Positions 9,019 through 18,094 of a DNA stretch of 64,000 nt are shown here, piece after piece. The notes beneath the pieces are model-generated. The model was not told the DNA's origin and did not search any database. It saw nothing but the letters and a program-made list of their open reading frames with translations. The position numbers were made by a program, and so were the translations under genes. The DNA is taken from contig NC_013169.1 of assembly GCF_000023925.1 (NCBI RefSeq), forward strand, positions 1,178,001 to 1,242,000, read 5' to 3'. The number at the start of each line of letters is the position of its first letter. The first letter of the stretch is position 1. Source of the stretch: Kytococcus sedentarius DSM 20547 (GTDB taxonomy: Bacteria > Actinomycetota > Actinomycetes > Actinomycetales > Dermatophilaceae).

Positions 9019-9252
9019 ATGCACAACGTTCTGACGGTCATCGCCCAGGGAGCCGAGGGCGCCCACCACGGCCCCGAGCTGCCCTTCGCCCCCATCTGGT
9101 TCGGGGTCATCGCCCTGGGCATCCTCATGGCCCTGCTGGCGATCCTGTGGCAGTTCCGCCACGCCGTGCCGATGAACCCGGCCGACGAGGAGTTCGCGGC
9201 CGACCACGTCCGTCACCGTCAGAACCGGCGCACCTCGGCAGGTCGTCGCTGA
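9019..9252 (+). CDS. Small single-pass membrane protein, unknown function
   Basis: This is a 77-residue protein with one clear membrane segment (about residues 25-45, [19 protein letters not shown]). A short N-terminal part contains a His pair, and a basic, hydrophilic cytoplasmic tail ends [10 protein letters not shown] do not recognise a named family. It lies between obgE and nadD, where many Actinobacteria carry proBA, and nadD starts 2 bases after its stop. It probably shares a transcript with nadD and rsfS. A TAGGAT -10 gives a leaderless start at ATG 9019. Confidence 0.75.
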   Translation: MHNVLTVIAQGAEGAHHGPELPFAPIWFGVIALGILMALLAILWQFRHAVPMNPADEEFAADHVRHRQNRRTSAGRR

Positions 9253-9254
9253 CG

Positions 9255-9932
9255 ATGCGTTTGGGTGTGATGGGTGGGACCTTCGACCCCATCCACCACG
9301 GCCACCTCGTGGCCGCCAGTGAGGTGGCCGCCACCTTCGGCCTCGACCAGGTGCTCTTCGTGCCCACGGGTCACCCGTGGCAGAAGGAGGGCAAGCAGGT
9401 CTCACCGGCGGAGGACCGCTACCTGATGACGGTCGTCGCCACGGCCTCCAACCCCCGGTTCTCCGTGAGCCGGGTGGACATCGACCGGCCGGGCCCGACG
9501 TACACGCGGGACACCCTGCGCGACCTCTCCGAGCGGTACCCCGACGCCGAGCTCTTCTTCATCACCGGTGCGGACGCCCTGGGGCAGATCCTGTCCTGGA
9601 AGGGCGTGGAGGAGCTCTGGGAACTCGCCCACTTCATCGGTGTCAGCCGTCCGGGGCACGAGCTGAGCGCCACTGGCCTGCCCCAGGACAAGGTCACGCT
9701 GACCGAGATCCCGGCCATGGCCATCAGCTCCACCGACTGCCGTGAGCGGGTCGCCGACGGCCTGCCCGTCTGGTACCTCGTACCGGACGGCGTCGTGCAG
9801 TACATCAACAAGCACGGCCTGTACACCGCGCAGGCCACGGAGTCCGACGAGGGCTTCAGCGCGATCCTGCCGCCGGCCACCGCGCCGTCGCGGCCAGACA
9901 CCCCAGACCCCGTCCAGGAGGACACTGCGTGA
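9255..9932 (+). CDS. nadD: Nicotinate-nucleotide adenylyltransferase NadD
   Basis: NadD joins ATP and nicotinate mononucleotide to make deamido-NAD in NAD synthesis. The 225-residue protein shows the nucleotidyltransferase motif [12 protein letters not shown] at the N terminus, FFITGADAL in the middle and the ISST signature ([14 protein letters not shown]). A Pro/Asp-rich tail of about 30 residues follows the domain. ATG 9255 is the natural start because the motif begins 6 residues later. Its stop overlaps the rsfS GTG. Confidence 0.96.
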   Translation: MRLGVMGGTFDPIHHGHLVAASEVAATFGLDQVLFVPTGHPWQKEGKQVSPAEDRYLMTVVATASNPRFSVSRVDIDRPGPTYTRDTLRDLSERYPDAELFFITGADALGQILSWKGVEELWELAHFIGVSRPGHELSATGLPQDKVTLTEIPAMAISSTDCRERVADGLPVWYLVPDGVVQYINKHGLYTAQATESDEGFSAILPPATAPSRPDTPDPVQEDTA

Positions 9933-10384
9933 CTGCCACCCCCGAGGCCATCGACCTGGCTCGTACCGCCGCCCGTGCCGCCGACGACAAGTTCGCCGAC
10001 GACATCGTGGCGCTGGACGTCAGCCAGCACCTCGCGCTGACCGACATCTTCCTCATCGCCTCCGCCCCGACCGAGCGCCAGGTGCACGCCGTCGTCGATG
10101 CGGTGACTGACGCCTGCCTGGCGGCCGGTGTGAAGCCCAAGCGCCGCGAGGGCGAGCGCGAGAACCGCTGGGTGCTCGTGGACTTCGGCGACATCGTGCT
10201 CCACGTGCAGCACGCCGAGGACCGCGAGTTCTACGACCTCGAGCGGCTGTGGAAGGACTGCCCCGCAGTCGACCTGCAGCTGCCGGAGCACCCCGAGGGT
10301 CGGTCCGAGGCCGCGGCGGCCCAGGACGAGGCCGAGCAGCGTCCGTGGTGGATCCCCGCCGAGGACGACGCCAGCAGCTCCTGA
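9929..10384 (+). CDS. rsfS: Ribosome silencing factor RsfS
   Basis: RsfS binds L14 on the 50S subunit and blocks subunit joining under nutrient limitation. The 151-residue protein contains the family core [21 protein letters not shown], the [16 protein letters not shown] block and [11 protein letters not shown] polar Glu/Ala-rich tail extends the C terminus. GTG 9929 overlaps the nadD stop (GTGA), with CAGGAGG upstream. nadD-rsfS is a conserved pair in Actinobacteria. Confidence 0.96.
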   Translation: MTATPEAIDLARTAARAADDKFADDIVALDVSQHLALTDIFLIASAPTERQVHAVVDAVTDACLAAGVKPKRREGERENRWVLVDFGDIVLHVQHAEDREFYDLERLWKDCPAVDLQLPEHPEGRSEAAAAQDEAEQRPWWIPAEDDASSS

Positions 10385-10405
10385 TTCCCGCCCGGGAGCG
10401 CCGAT

Positions 10406-10436
10406 TTGGTGCTTCGGGGGGTGGTGTGTGTAATAT
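10406..10436 (+). promoter_or_regulatory. Promoter for tRNA-Ala
   Basis: TTGGTG (10406-10411) is a -35 candidate, with TGTAAT/TAATAT (10429-10436) as the -10 at 17-19 base spacing. The AT-rich -10 stands out in this GC-rich DNA. It lies about 35 bases before the mature tRNA. Confidence 0.5.
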
Positions 10437-10471
10437 TCACCGGTCGCTCCGAGAGGGGCACACACCCGCAC

Positions 10472-10544
10472 GGGGCTATGGCGCAGTTGGTAGCGCGCCT
10501 CCATGGCATGGAGGAGGTCAGGGGTTCGAATCCCCTTAGCTCCA
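10472..10544 (+). tRNA. tRNA-Ala (anticodon GGC)
   Basis: The 73-base cloverleaf has acceptor arms GGGGCTA and TAGCTCC (one G-T pair) and discriminator A. The anticodon stem is CCTCC/GGAGG with loop ATGGCAT, and the T-arm is AGGGG-TTCGAAT-CCCCT. CCA is not encoded. It reads GCC and GCU alanine codons. A perfect hairpin terminator follows. Confidence 0.97.
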
Positions 10545-10557
10545 CAGAAGAACGCAT

Positions 10558-10593
10558 GAGAAGGGCCCTCACCGTGTGGTGAGGGCCCTTCTC
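10558..10593 (+). terminator. Terminator hairpin after tRNA-Ala
   Basis: A perfect 16-bp stem, GAGAAGGGCCCTCACC and its complement, closes a GTGT tetraloop. No long T-tract follows. It starts 14 bases after the tRNA end. Confidence 0.8.
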
Positions 10594-10691
10594 GTGTCTC
10601 CGGCCACTGGCCCCGGCCGACGGGCCACCGCCGGTGAGGGTGCCCACGCGCCGGGCCAGGACCTACCAGGCCCGGCGCGTGGGCAGGCGGC

Positions 10692-10856
10692 TCACCCCTG
10701 GCGGGGAGGCTGCCCTCCGGAGCCCTCCTGGGGCGGGCGCCGGCGCTGCTGGTCCCCAGAGCCCTGCGCTTTGTTCATGCCGGCGCGCACGCCCCGGCTC
10801 ACCAAGCGGCGGGTGACGATGCGACCTACACGGGATGCAATCTGTTGCCAAGCCAT
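10692..10856 (-). CDS. Small basic protein, 54 residues, unknown function
   Basis: The open frame begins MAWQQIASRVGRIVTRRLVS. An amphipathic, Arg-rich first half is followed by a polar Gly/Gln/Pro/Arg tail (QQRRRPPQEGSGGQPPRQG). On the minus strand TAGCGT (10868-10863) lies 6 bases before the ATG, the same leaderless layout as many neighbours, which is the main support. I do not recognise a family, and membrane binding through the amphipathic part is only a guess. Without it the 430 bases between the tRNA terminator and the CsbD gene would be empty. Confidence 0.55.
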   Translation of the reverse strand: MAWQQIASRVGRIVTRRLVSRGVRAGMNKAQGSGDQQRRRPPQEGSGGQPPRQG

Positions 10857-10990
10857 GGCCCCACGCTACCCACCGCGCGGCTGCAGCGCGAGGGGCCGCG
10901 GGGGCTCACTGGGGGAGGGGCCGCTGCCGGGGCCGCCATCGGCCACCGGTTTGCGAGCCGGGGCGACAGCGGAGAGGGTGGAGGGACGAG

Positions 10991-11007
10991 GCCCCGCGCT
11001 GCGGGGC
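10991..11007 (+). promoter_or_regulatory. Small hairpin before CsbD ribosome-binding site
   Basis: GCCCCGC pairs with GCGGGGC around a GCT loop, directly upstream of the AAGGAGG that serves the CsbD-like gene. It could affect mRNA stability or translation. No promoter was recognised. Confidence 0.3.
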
Positions 11008-11023
11008 AGGAAGGAGGCTCTTC

Positions 11024-11200
11024 ATGGGCATCCAGGACAAGATCGAGAACACGGCCGACAAGGTCACCGGCAAGGCCAAGGAGGTCGCGGGCGACGCCGG
11101 CGACAACGAGCGCCTGCAGGCCGAGGGCAAGGGCCAGCAGTCCCAGGCCGACATCAAGCAGGCTGGTGAGAACGTGAAGGACGCCTTCCGCGACAAGTGA
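11024..11200 (+). CDS. CsbD-like stress protein
   Basis: The 58-residue hydrophilic protein has the CsbD pattern: MGIQDKIENTADKVTGKAKE, then a Gly/Asp turn and a second charged helix ending NVKDAFRDK. CsbD proteins are abundant, partly disordered stress proteins, sigma-B controlled in Bacillus. Their molecular role is not established. AAGGAGG sits 7 bases before the ATG. It is a single-gene unit closed by a 15-bp hairpin. Confidence 0.88.
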   Translation: MGIQDKIENTADKVTGKAKEVAGDAGDNERLQAEGKGQQSQADIKQAGENVKDAFRDK

Positions 11201-11216
11201 GGCCTCCCCGCATCGA

Positions 11217-11254
11217 CGAACGGGCCACCGGAGGACACCCCGGTGGCCCGTTCG
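11217..11254 (+). terminator. Terminator hairpin after CsbD-like gene
   Basis: A perfect 15-bp stem CGAACGGGCCACCGG with its complement closes an 8-base loop. It begins 17 bases after the stop and has no T-tract. Confidence 0.75.
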
Positions 11255-11375
11255 CGTGCCGTCGGGGGGTGTCAGGGGCCAGATCGCGGGTGACGATGCC
11301 GTGAGCGCGTGCGGGGCGTGAAAGACTGCCCCGACCTGTTCTGCCCTGATCCCGCCCGCCCCCGAGACACCCGAG

Positions 11376-13253
11376 GTGCCCCGCTCCGTGTCCCCCGTTG
11401 CCCGTACCGCCCTGCAGCCGGCCGCGACCCCTCCGTCGCAGATCCGCAACTTCTGCATCATCGCCCACATCGACCACGGCAAGTCCACGCTGGCCGACCG
11501 GATGCTGCAGATCACCGAGGTGGTGCAGCCGCGTGACATGCGTGCCCAGTACCTGGACCGCATGGACATCGAGCGTGAGCGCGGCATCACCATCAAGTCG
11601 CAGGCCGTGCGCATGCCCTGGGCCCTGGGGGAGGGCAAGGACCAGGAGACCTTCGTTCTGAACATGATCGACACGCCGGGGCACGTCGACTTCACCTATG
11701 AGGTGTCGCGCTCCCTGGCCGCCTGCGAGGGTGCGATCCTGCTCGTGGACGCGGCGCAGGGCATCGAGGCGCAGACCCTGGCCAACCTGTACCTGGCCAT
11801 GGAGAACGAGCTCACCATCATCCCGGTGCTCAACAAGATCGACCTGCCGGCCGCGCAGCCGGAGAAGTATGCCGAGGAGATCGCGGGCCTCATCGGGTGC
11901 GAGCCCGAGGACGTGCTGAAGGTCTCGGGCAAGACCGGTGCGGGCGTCGAGGACCTGCTGGACCACGTCGTGGCGATGATCCCTGCGCCGGTGGGCGATG
12001 CGGACGCGCCGCCCCGAGCGATGATCTTCGACTCGGTCTACGACACCTACCGCGGCGTGGTGACCTACGTCCGGGTGGTGGACGGCCAGCTGAGGCCGCG
12101 CGAGCGCATCACCATGATGTCCACCGGCGCCACCCACGAGCTGCTGGAGATCGGTGTCAGCTCGCCGGAGCCCCATGCCACCAAGGGGCTCGGCGTGGGG
12201 GAGACCGGCTACCTCATCACCGGGGTGAAGGACGTGCGGCAGTCCAAGGTGGGCGACACGGTCACGTCCCACCACCACGGCGCGACGACGCCGATCGGTG
12301 GCTACAAGGACCCCACCCCGATGGTGTACTCCGGCCTCTACCCGATCGACGGCTCGGACTACCCGGTGCTGCGCGAGGCGCTGGACAAGCTCAAGCTGAA
12401 CGACGCCGCGCTGGTGTACGAGCCGGAGACCTCCGCGGCGCTGGGCTTCGGCTTCCGCGTGGGCTTCCTGGGCATGCTCCACCTGGAGATCGTGCGCGAG
12501 CGCCTGGAGCGCGAGAACAACCTCGACCTCATCTCCACCATGCCCAACGTGATCTACACGGTGCGCATGGAGGATGGCACCGAGGTGGTGGTCACCAACC
12601 CGAGCGAGTTCCCCGGCGGCAAGGTCTCCAGCATCACCGAGCCGGTCGTGAAGGCCACCATCCTCACGCCCTCGGAGTTCATCGGGTCGGTGATGGAGCT
12701 GTGCCAGTCGCGCCGCGGTGACCTCGCGGGCATGGACTACCTCTCCGAGGAGCGGGTGGAGATGCGCTACACCCTCCCGCTGGCGGAGATCGTGTTCGAC
12801 TTCTTCGACAACCTGAAGTCCCGCACCCGCGGGTACGCCTCCTTCGAGTACTCCGAGGCGGGCTACCAGGAGGCGGACCTGGTGAAGGTCGACATCCTGC
12901 TGCAGGGGGACCAGGTCGATGCCTTCAGCTCGATCGTGCACAAGGACAAGGCCTACGCCTACGGGGTGGAGATGGCGGGCAAGCTCAAGGAGCTCATCCC
13001 GCGGCAGCAGTTCGAGGTGCCGATCCAGGCCGCGGTGGGCTCCCGCATCATCGCCCGCGAGACGATCCGAGCGATCCGCAAGGACGTCCTCTCCAAGTGC
13101 TACGGCGGTGACATCAGCCGTAAGCGCAAGCTGCTGGAGAAGCAGAAGGAGGGCAAGAAGCGCATGAAGATGGTGGGCACGGTCGAGGTGCCGCAGGAGG
13201 CCTTCATCGCTGCGCTGAGCCAGGACGGCGAGAAGGGCAAGGACGCCAAGTGA
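11376..13253 (+). CDS. lepA: Translation elongation factor 4 (LepA)
   Basis: LepA is a ribosome-bound GTPase related to EF-G that acts in translation initiation or back-translocation. The protein has the G1 motif AHIDHGKST, the G3 motif DTPGHVDF and the NKIDLP motif, then EF-G-like domains and the LepA-specific C-terminal domain ([18 protein letters not shown]). GTG 11376 gives 625 residues; GTG 11388 is an alternative. Its stop overlaps the trmB GTG by 4 bases. Confidence 0.97.
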   Translation: MPRSVSPVARTALQPAATPPSQIRNFCIIAHIDHGKSTLADRMLQITEVVQPRDMRAQYLDRMDIERERGITIKSQAVRMPWALGEGKDQETFVLNMIDTPGHVDFTYEVSRSLAACEGAILLVDAAQGIEAQTLANLYLAMENELTIIPVLNKIDLPAAQPEKYAEEIAGLIGCEPEDVLKVSGKTGAGVEDLLDHVVAMIPAPVGDADAPPRAMIFDSVYDTYRGVVTYVRVVDGQLRPRERITMMSTGATHELLEIGVSSPEPHATKGLGVGETGYLITGVKDVRQSKVGDTVTSHHHGATTPIGGYKDPTPMVYSGLYPIDGSDYPVLREALDKLKLNDAALVYEPETSAALGFGFRVGFLGMLHLEIVRERLERENNLDLISTMPNVIYTVRMEDGTEVVVTNPSEFPGGKVSSITEPVVKATILTPSEFIGSVMELCQSRRGDLAGMDYLSEERVEMRYTLPLAEIVFDFFDNLKSRTRGYASFEYSEAGYQEADLVKVDILLQGDQVDAFSSIVHKDKAYAYGVEMAGKLKELIPRQQFEVPIQAAVGSRIIARETIRAIRKDVLSKCYGGDISRKRKLLEKQKEGKKRMKMVGTVEVPQEAFIAALSQDGEKGKDAK

Positions 13254-14155
13254 GCACCGGGTCGTCACCGGACCGCAGGGCCACGACCGATGCGGTGAGC
13301 GGCGGCCGGGTGCCCGCCGGCGCCCCCCGCAAGGGCGCGGCTGCCGCAACGGGCGCCGCGGTGGAGCACACGGGTGTCTCGCGCGGCGACGCCGAGCGCC
13401 TGCCGGATGGGCGGTTGAAGCGCGTGACGCGCTCGTACGTCATCCGCGGGGAGCGGCCGGACCCGCGCCACGCTCAGGCGTGGGACAAGCACGCTGACCG
13501 CCTCGTGGTGGAGCCGCCGCGCACCACCGAGCCGTTGTCGGTGGACCCGGGCTTCCGGTTCGACGCCGCTGCGGTGTTCGGCCGGACGGCCCCGCTGGTC
13601 GTGGAGATCGGCGCCGGGTCCGGGGATGCCGTCGCGGCGCACGCGCTGGCGCACCCGGAGGTGGACCACCTCGCGATCGAGGTGTGGCACCCGGGGGCGG
13701 CGCAGATCGTCTCGCAGCTGGCGCACCACGGGCTGGAGAACGTGCGCGTCATCGAGGTCGATGCGGCGCGGGCCTTCGCGACGATGTTCGAGCCCGGGTC
13801 GCTGGCCGAGGTCTGGACCTTCTTCCCGGACCCCTGGCCCAAGGCGAAGCACCACAAGCGCCGCCTGGTCAGCACTGCCCTGGCGCAGGACGTCGCCCGT
13901 GCCCTGCGCCCGGGTGGCGTGTGGCGGCTGGCCACGGACTGGGCGGACTACGCGTGGTGGATGCGTGACGTCATCGAGGCCAGTGAGCACTTCGACAGCC
14001 CGCATGCGGGGGAGCGGGCCCACCCTGAGGACCCGGCCGGGCCCGGCCACGGCGGGTTCGCGCCGCGCTTCGCCGAGCGCCCCGTGACGCGCTTCGAGCG
14101 CAAGGGGCTGGGCGTCGACCGCGAGGTGCGGGACGTCATCGGCGTCCGTCGCTGA
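13250..14155 (+). CDS. trmB: tRNA (guanine-N7-)-methyltransferase TrmB
   Basis: TrmB uses S-adenosylmethionine to make m7G46 in tRNA variable loops. The SAM-binding motif is [12 protein letters not shown] (about residue 118), and the family's [19 protein letters not shown] block contains the catalytic Asp. The first 60 residues are a low-complexity extension not needed for the fold. GTG 13250 overlaps the lepA stop. A later start is possible within the extension. The C-terminal TRFERKGL motif is present. Confidence 0.94.
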   Translation: MSTGSSPDRRATTDAVSGGRVPAGAPRKGAAAATGAAVEHTGVSRGDAERLPDGRLKRVTRSYVIRGERPDPRHAQAWDKHADRLVVEPPRTTEPLSVDPGFRFDAAAVFGRTAPLVVEIGAGSGDAVAAHALAHPEVDHLAIEVWHPGAAQIVSQLAHHGLENVRVIEVDAARAFATMFEPGSLAEVWTFFPDPWPKAKHHKRRLVSTALAQDVARALRPGGVWRLATDWADYAWWMRDVIEASEHFDSPHAGERAHPEDPAGPGHGGFAPRFAERPVTRFERKGLGVDREVRDVIGVRR

Positions 14156-14170
14156 GGGCGCGCGTCAGCC

Positions 14171-15307
14171 TCAGAAGTAGTCGCGGATGTGCACCTGCCC
14201 CGTGCCGAAGAGCGACCAGAGGTCGTCGTCCCCCTCGGCCAGGCCGGCCTGACGGGCCGCCGCCAGTGACTGGCTGCCGCTCCACACCACCGCGAGACCC
14301 CGCGGCGTGAAGCGCACGGCCGGTGCCCGGTCCGTGGGCTCGACCGTGGCCGTCCCCTCTGTGAGGCGCACGGACCAGGACACGTCGTCCACCCCGAAGC
14401 TCGTCTCCAGCGACGCCCAGGTGGGGTAGGTCCGGCGCTGCAGCGCCTCGGCGGGGTCGAGCACCGCGAGCGAGTACGGGTTGCCGCTGCCGCGCTGCCA
14501 CTGCCAGCTCGGCACCAGCAGGTGCAGCGCGTCGAGGCCCGAGGTCGAGACCACGGTGCGGGGCGCCACTGCCGAGTGCGACCCCAGGGAGGCCAGCAGC
14601 GAGGCCGCCGCCCCCGCATCGAGCGCGATGAGGTCGTGCACCTCCAGGGTGCTCCCGGGCTCGCCGTACCGGGACGTGCGGTCCCACCGGAGCACGCCGG
14701 TGACCCGTCCCTCCCGCTCGGCCAGGGTGTAGGCGCCGCCGGTGAAGGCCCGGTCGGCGGGGAAGAGTGGGCCGCGGCGGGTCAGGGGGCCGTTGTGCTG
14801 GCGGGCCCATGCCTCGTAGGCGTCCACGATGGCCGGCAGGTCGTCCGGCACCGCGCGGCGCAGCGCGTCCGGTCCGGGCGCGAGGTCGCGGAACACCGCG
14901 GTGGGCACCACCGTCTCGTCGTCGTAGGTGGCGACGACCTCATAGCCGAGCGGCCGGTAGATCGCCGGGGCGGTGGCGAACAACGTGGAGACGACCGCGC
15001 CCCATCCGCGGGCCTCCTCCAGCAGCGGCTCGATGAGGCGACGCACCAGGCCCCTCCCGCGCGCCTCGGGCGCCACCTTCACCCCGGCGATGCCGGCTGT
15101 CGGCAGGGTCTGGCCCCACCACCACGAGTCGTAGCGGTGGCAGGTGGCGGACCCGACCACGCGCACCCCATCGGTCGCGACGATCGTGCTGCGTCCCTCG
15201 GCGAGGGGCGAGCGCGCCTCCTGGCGCGGGTACCCGAAGGCCTCGTGGGAGAGGTCGGCCAGAACCTCGGCGTCGTCCTCGCGGGCGGGGCGCACGGTGA
15301 AGGTCAT
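14171..15307 (-). CDS. eis: Eis-type GNAT acetyltransferase
   Basis: Eis proteins have two GNAT folds and a C-terminal SCP2-like region. In mycobacteria they acetylate aminoglycosides and proteins at several amines. The 378-residue product starts MTFTVRPAREDDAEVLADLS, has the acetyl-CoA loop VAPEARGRGLVRRL (about residues 76-89), and ends HIRDYF, with the terminal aromatic carboxylate used in catalysis by the family. It is convergent with trmB. On the minus strand TAGCCT (15319-15314) lies 6 bases before the ATG. The native substrate is unknown. Confidence 0.88.
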   Translation of the reverse strand: MTFTVRPAREDDAEVLADLSHEAFGYPRQEARSPLAEGRSTIVATDGVRVVGSATCHRYDSWWWGQTLPTAGIAGVKVAPEARGRGLVRRLIEPLLEEARGWGAVVSTLFATAPAIYRPLGYEVVATYDDETVVPTAVFRDLAPGPDALRRAVPDDLPAIVDAYEAWARQHNGPLTRRGPLFPADRAFTGGAYTLAEREGRVTGVLRWDRTSRYGEPGSTLEVHDLIALDAGAAASLLASLGSHSAVAPRTVVSTSGLDALHLLVPSWQWQRGSGNPYSLAVLDPAEALQRRTYPTWASLETSFGVDDVSWSVRLTEGTATVEPTDRAPAVRFTPRGLAVVWSGSQSLAAARQAGLAEGDDDLWSLFGTGQVHIRDYF

Positions 15308-15313
15308 GGACGA

Positions 15314-15319
15314 AGGCTA
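15314..15319 (-). promoter_or_regulatory. -10 element for leaderless eis transcript
   Basis: TAGCCT on the minus strand, 6 bases before ATG 15307, with no Shine-Dalgarno sequence between. Confidence 0.5.
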
Positions 15320-15407
15320 GGGCCAGGCCTCGCCGGCGGCCACGGGTTTGCCCCGGGCCCCGGCCCCGGCCGGCCGCGCACGACGCGGGTGGTGGGAGAA
15401 TCGGGGG

Positions 15408-16643
15408 ATGCCCCAGCTGCCCCCCGGTGACCCCGTCCCGCGCGATGGTGCGCTGCCCGCATCGGCCCTGGGATCGATGCGGGAGGAGACCTTCTCGTTG
15501 TACCTGCACGTGCCCTTCTGCTCGGTGCGCTGCGGGTACTGCGACTTCAACACGTACACGCTGACCGAGCTGGGCGACGAGACCGGGGCCTCGCTGGACA
15601 CCTGGGTCGATGGGGTGGCCGCTGAGCTCGACCTCGCCGTGCGCGTCCTGACCGCCGATGGGGGAGCGCTCCCGGTCGTGGACACGGTCTTCGTGGGCGG
15701 GGGGACGCCGTCTTTGCTGGGGGCCGAGGACCTCGGGCGGGCCCTGGAGGTGGTGCGGGAGCGGTTTGCGGTGGCCGAGGACCTGGAGGTGACCACGGAG
15801 GCCAACCCCGACCAGGTGGACGAGGAGTTCGCGTGGGGGCTGGCGGAGGCGGGGTACACACGGATGAGCGTGGGGATGCAGTCGGCCGTGCCCCACGTGC
15901 TGGCCACGCTGGACCGGACGCATGACCCGGCCAACGTGGAGCGAGCGGTGGAGGCGGGGCGGGCTGCCGGCCTGGCGGTCTCGGTGGACCTCATCCACGG
16001 GACGCCGGGGGAGTCGTTGGTGGACTGGCGCGCCAGTGTGGAGGCGGCGATCGCGCTGCGGCCCGACCACGTGTCGGCCTACGCGCTGACGATTGAGGAG
16101 GGGACGGCCCTGCATCGCCGGGTGGCGCGCGGGGAGCTCCCGGAACCGGACGAGGACGACCAGGCGGACAAGTACGAGCTGGCCGACGACCTGCTGGGTG
16201 CGGCGGGCTACGGGTGGTACGAGGTGTCGAACTGGGCACGGACCGAAGCAGGGCGCTGCCGGCACAACGAGCACTACTGGGACGGCGGGCACTGGTGGGG
16301 CGTGGGGCCCGGGGCGCACAGCCACGTCGGCGGCGTGCGCTTCTGGAACGTCAAGCACCCGCGGGCGTGGGCGCAGCGGCTCTCGACCGGGGTGACGCCG
16401 GCAGCCGCGCGGGAGGTGCTGACGGCCGAGCAGGTGACCGAGGAGCGGGTGATGCTGGGGATCCGGCGCCGGGAGGGGCTGGCGCTCGACGACGTGCCGG
16501 CGGAGGGGCGCGGGGCGGTGGCGGCGCTGATCGGCGACGGGCTGCTGGAGGGCGTGCCGGCGGTGCGGGACCGGCGGCTGGTGCTCACGCGTCGCGGGCG
16601 GCTGCTGGCGGACCTGGTGATGGGGCGGCTGCTCGGGTTGTGA
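15408..16643 (+). CDS. hemW: Heme chaperone HemW (radical SAM, HemN-like)
   Basis: HemW resembles coproporphyrinogen III dehydrogenase but acts as a heme-binding chaperone. The radical SAM cluster motif CSVRCGYCDFN lies at about residues 40-50. It is followed by FVGGGTPSLL and the C-terminal HemN domain with NEHYWDGGHWWGVGPGAHS. The protein is 411 residues from ATG 15408. GAGAAT (15396-15401) ends 6 bases before this ATG, so the mRNA is likely leaderless. It is often annotated as coproporphyrinogen III oxidase, but HemW fits better because it lacks the extra N-terminal HemN parts. Confidence 0.9.
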   Translation: MPQLPPGDPVPRDGALPASALGSMREETFSLYLHVPFCSVRCGYCDFNTYTLTELGDETGASLDTWVDGVAAELDLAVRVLTADGGALPVVDTVFVGGGTPSLLGAEDLGRALEVVRERFAVAEDLEVTTEANPDQVDEEFAWGLAEAGYTRMSVGMQSAVPHVLATLDRTHDPANVERAVEAGRAAGLAVSVDLIHGTPGESLVDWRASVEAAIALRPDHVSAYALTIEEGTALHRRVARGELPEPDEDDQADKYELADDLLGAAGYGWYEVSNWARTEAGRCRHNEHYWDGGHWWGVGPGAHSHVGGVRFWNVKHPRAWAQRLSTGVTPAAAREVLTAEQVTEERVMLGIRRREGLALDDVPAEGRGAVAALIGDGLLEGVPAVRDRRLVLTRRGRLLADLVMGRLLGL

Positions 16644-16740
16644 GGGGGGCGTGGGGTTGTTTGACCACCGGTTGGTGGTGCTGCGGCGGCGCGGCGGGCG
16701 AGGGCTGTGGGCGTCGCGGCCGGCAACGAGTGGAGGCGGA

Positions 16741-17166
16741 TCAGCCGTTCAGGACCGCCCGCACCCGGTCCATGGTCTCGGCCTCCTGAGGGTCCACACC
16801 CTTCGAGGCGTTGGCGGTGGCGTCCATCGCCTCGGCGACCAGCCCACGGAAGGCCTCCAGATCGGCCGGGTTGGCCCGCAGGATCCCCACCGCCTCGGCG
16901 AGGTCGTCCAGGACGGCCTGCTCACGGCCCACCGCATCAGCGGCCTGCGGCGGGGTGGGGAACCCTCCCTCGCGGATGATTTCCTGCATCGAGGCTGGGG
17001 CCTTGGCCAGCACCTTGGAACCGGCCCAGCCCTCCTTCAGGGTCGAGAGCAGTCCGGGGTCGGCCGCGGACACCAGGGCGATCGCCCCCATGGCAGCGGA
17101 CTTGATCGTCTTCTTCTGCTCGTCGGTGTACTCGGTGCCCGTGGGGCCGTTCGTCATGTCGGTCAT
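16741..17166 (-). CDS. Hypothetical helical protein, 141 residues
   Basis: The product begins MTDMTNGPTGTEYTDEQKK and is mostly predicted helix, with an Ala-rich segment near residues 24-36 (AAMGAIALVSAAD) and acidic character throughout. No catalytic motif or signal peptide is visible, and I do not recognise the family. The frame is open further upstream, but CAGGAT (minus strand, 17178-17173) ends 6 bases before ATG 17166, which supports this start. It ends convergently with hemW; a weak hairpin (ACCACC/GGTGGT, 16664-16679) lies between them. Confidence 0.7.
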   Translation of the reverse strand: MTDMTNGPTGTEYTDEQKKTIKSAAMGAIALVSAADPGLLSTLKEGWAGSKVLAKAPASMQEIIREGGFPTPPQAADAVGREQAVLDDLAEAVGILRANPADLEAFRGLVAEAMDATANASKGVDPQEAETMDRVRAVLNG

Positions 17167-17281
17167 GCCGCCATCCTGCCCTCGATGGAGCCCACCCACC
17201 AGCCGGGCCGCGAGGCGGGCTCGGCGACGGCGAAGGGCGGCCCGACCAGCCGGCCGGACCGCCCCATCGCGAGCGTGCATG

Positions 17282-17956
17282 TCAGTCGAGGATCTTGATC
17301 TCCACCGGGTAGGTGTAGGGCTCGCCCTTCGAGGCCTTCATCGACGCGCTGATCGTCCACCAGAGGTAGAGCGCACCCGCGATGACGAAGAGCAGCAGGG
17401 CCAGCGGCAGCGCCAGACCAAACGTGACGATGGTCATGATCCCGGTGATGATCCACAGGGCGATGAAGACGATGGCCGCCACCACGTGGAAGTTGAAGGA
17501 GCCGGCGGCCGCGCGACGGACGAACGGGTCCTTGTCCTTGTAGAGGAACCACACGATGAGCGGTCCGGCGAACGGCAGCCAGCCACCGGACAGAACCGTG
17601 GAGATGATGCCCGAGAGGTGACAGAAGACAGCGACGAGGCGATCGGAGTCACTTGCGCCCGAGGTGGCGTGACCGCCGTGCGGCGGTGCGTAGTGCCCAC
17701 CGCCGTACTGGCCCTGGTTCGAGTACGGGTCACCCGAGGCGTTCGGGTAGGCGTCCTGGTGGGGGCTGCCGTCCGGGTTCGTGCTCGATGCATTCCACTG
17801 CGGCTGCCGGGCCTCGCCCACGAAGGCGTCATCCTGCGAGGGGATGCTCTGTCCACGGGGACCCACCGGGTCCTGGCCGCCCTGGGGCGACCACGCGGAG
17901 GAGCCGTTGCGACCCGCGCCGTCTCGGTTCGGGGGAGGGGGAGGTGTCGTGGTCAT
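17282..17956 (-). CDS. DUF4870 membrane protein
   Basis: The 224-residue protein has a disordered N-terminal half rich in Pro, Gly, Asn and Gln (about residues 1-120). The membrane domain has the DUF4870 pattern: LVAVFCHLSGIIS, then PLIVWFLYKDKDPFVRRAAAGSFNF, then two long hydrophobic helices. Function is unknown; the family is common in Actinobacteria and resembles Tic20-like proteins. CAGACT on the minus strand lies 6 bases before ATG 17956. Confidence 0.85.
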   Translation of the reverse strand: MTTTPPPPPNRDGAGRNGSSAWSPQGGQDPVGPRGQSIPSQDDAFVGEARQPQWNASSTNPDGSPHQDAYPNASGDPYSNQGQYGGGHYAPPHGGHATSGASDSDRLVAVFCHLSGIISTVLSGGWLPFAGPLIVWFLYKDKDPFVRRAAAGSFNFHVVAAIVFIALWIITGIMTIVTFGLALPLALLLFVIAGALYLWWTISASMKASKGEPYTYPVEIKILD

Positions 17957-18094
17957 GACCCCAGTCTGTCGAATCCGGCCCCCGTGCGCAGCCACCCCGG
18001 GGCGGACCTGTGAACGGGCCGTCCGCCCGCGGGCGGGGTCACCCGGTCGGGAGGGTGCACGGGCCACCCCTCCCGCGCCGGCTGACCCACTGGC

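Noticed and set aside
7021-9405. Long minus-strand open frame of nearly 800 codons opposite rpmA-obgE-nadD
   Set aside because: It is a shadow of GC-rich coding DNA on the other strand; the plus-strand genes have clear family motifs, and this frame has no recognisable domain or start signal.
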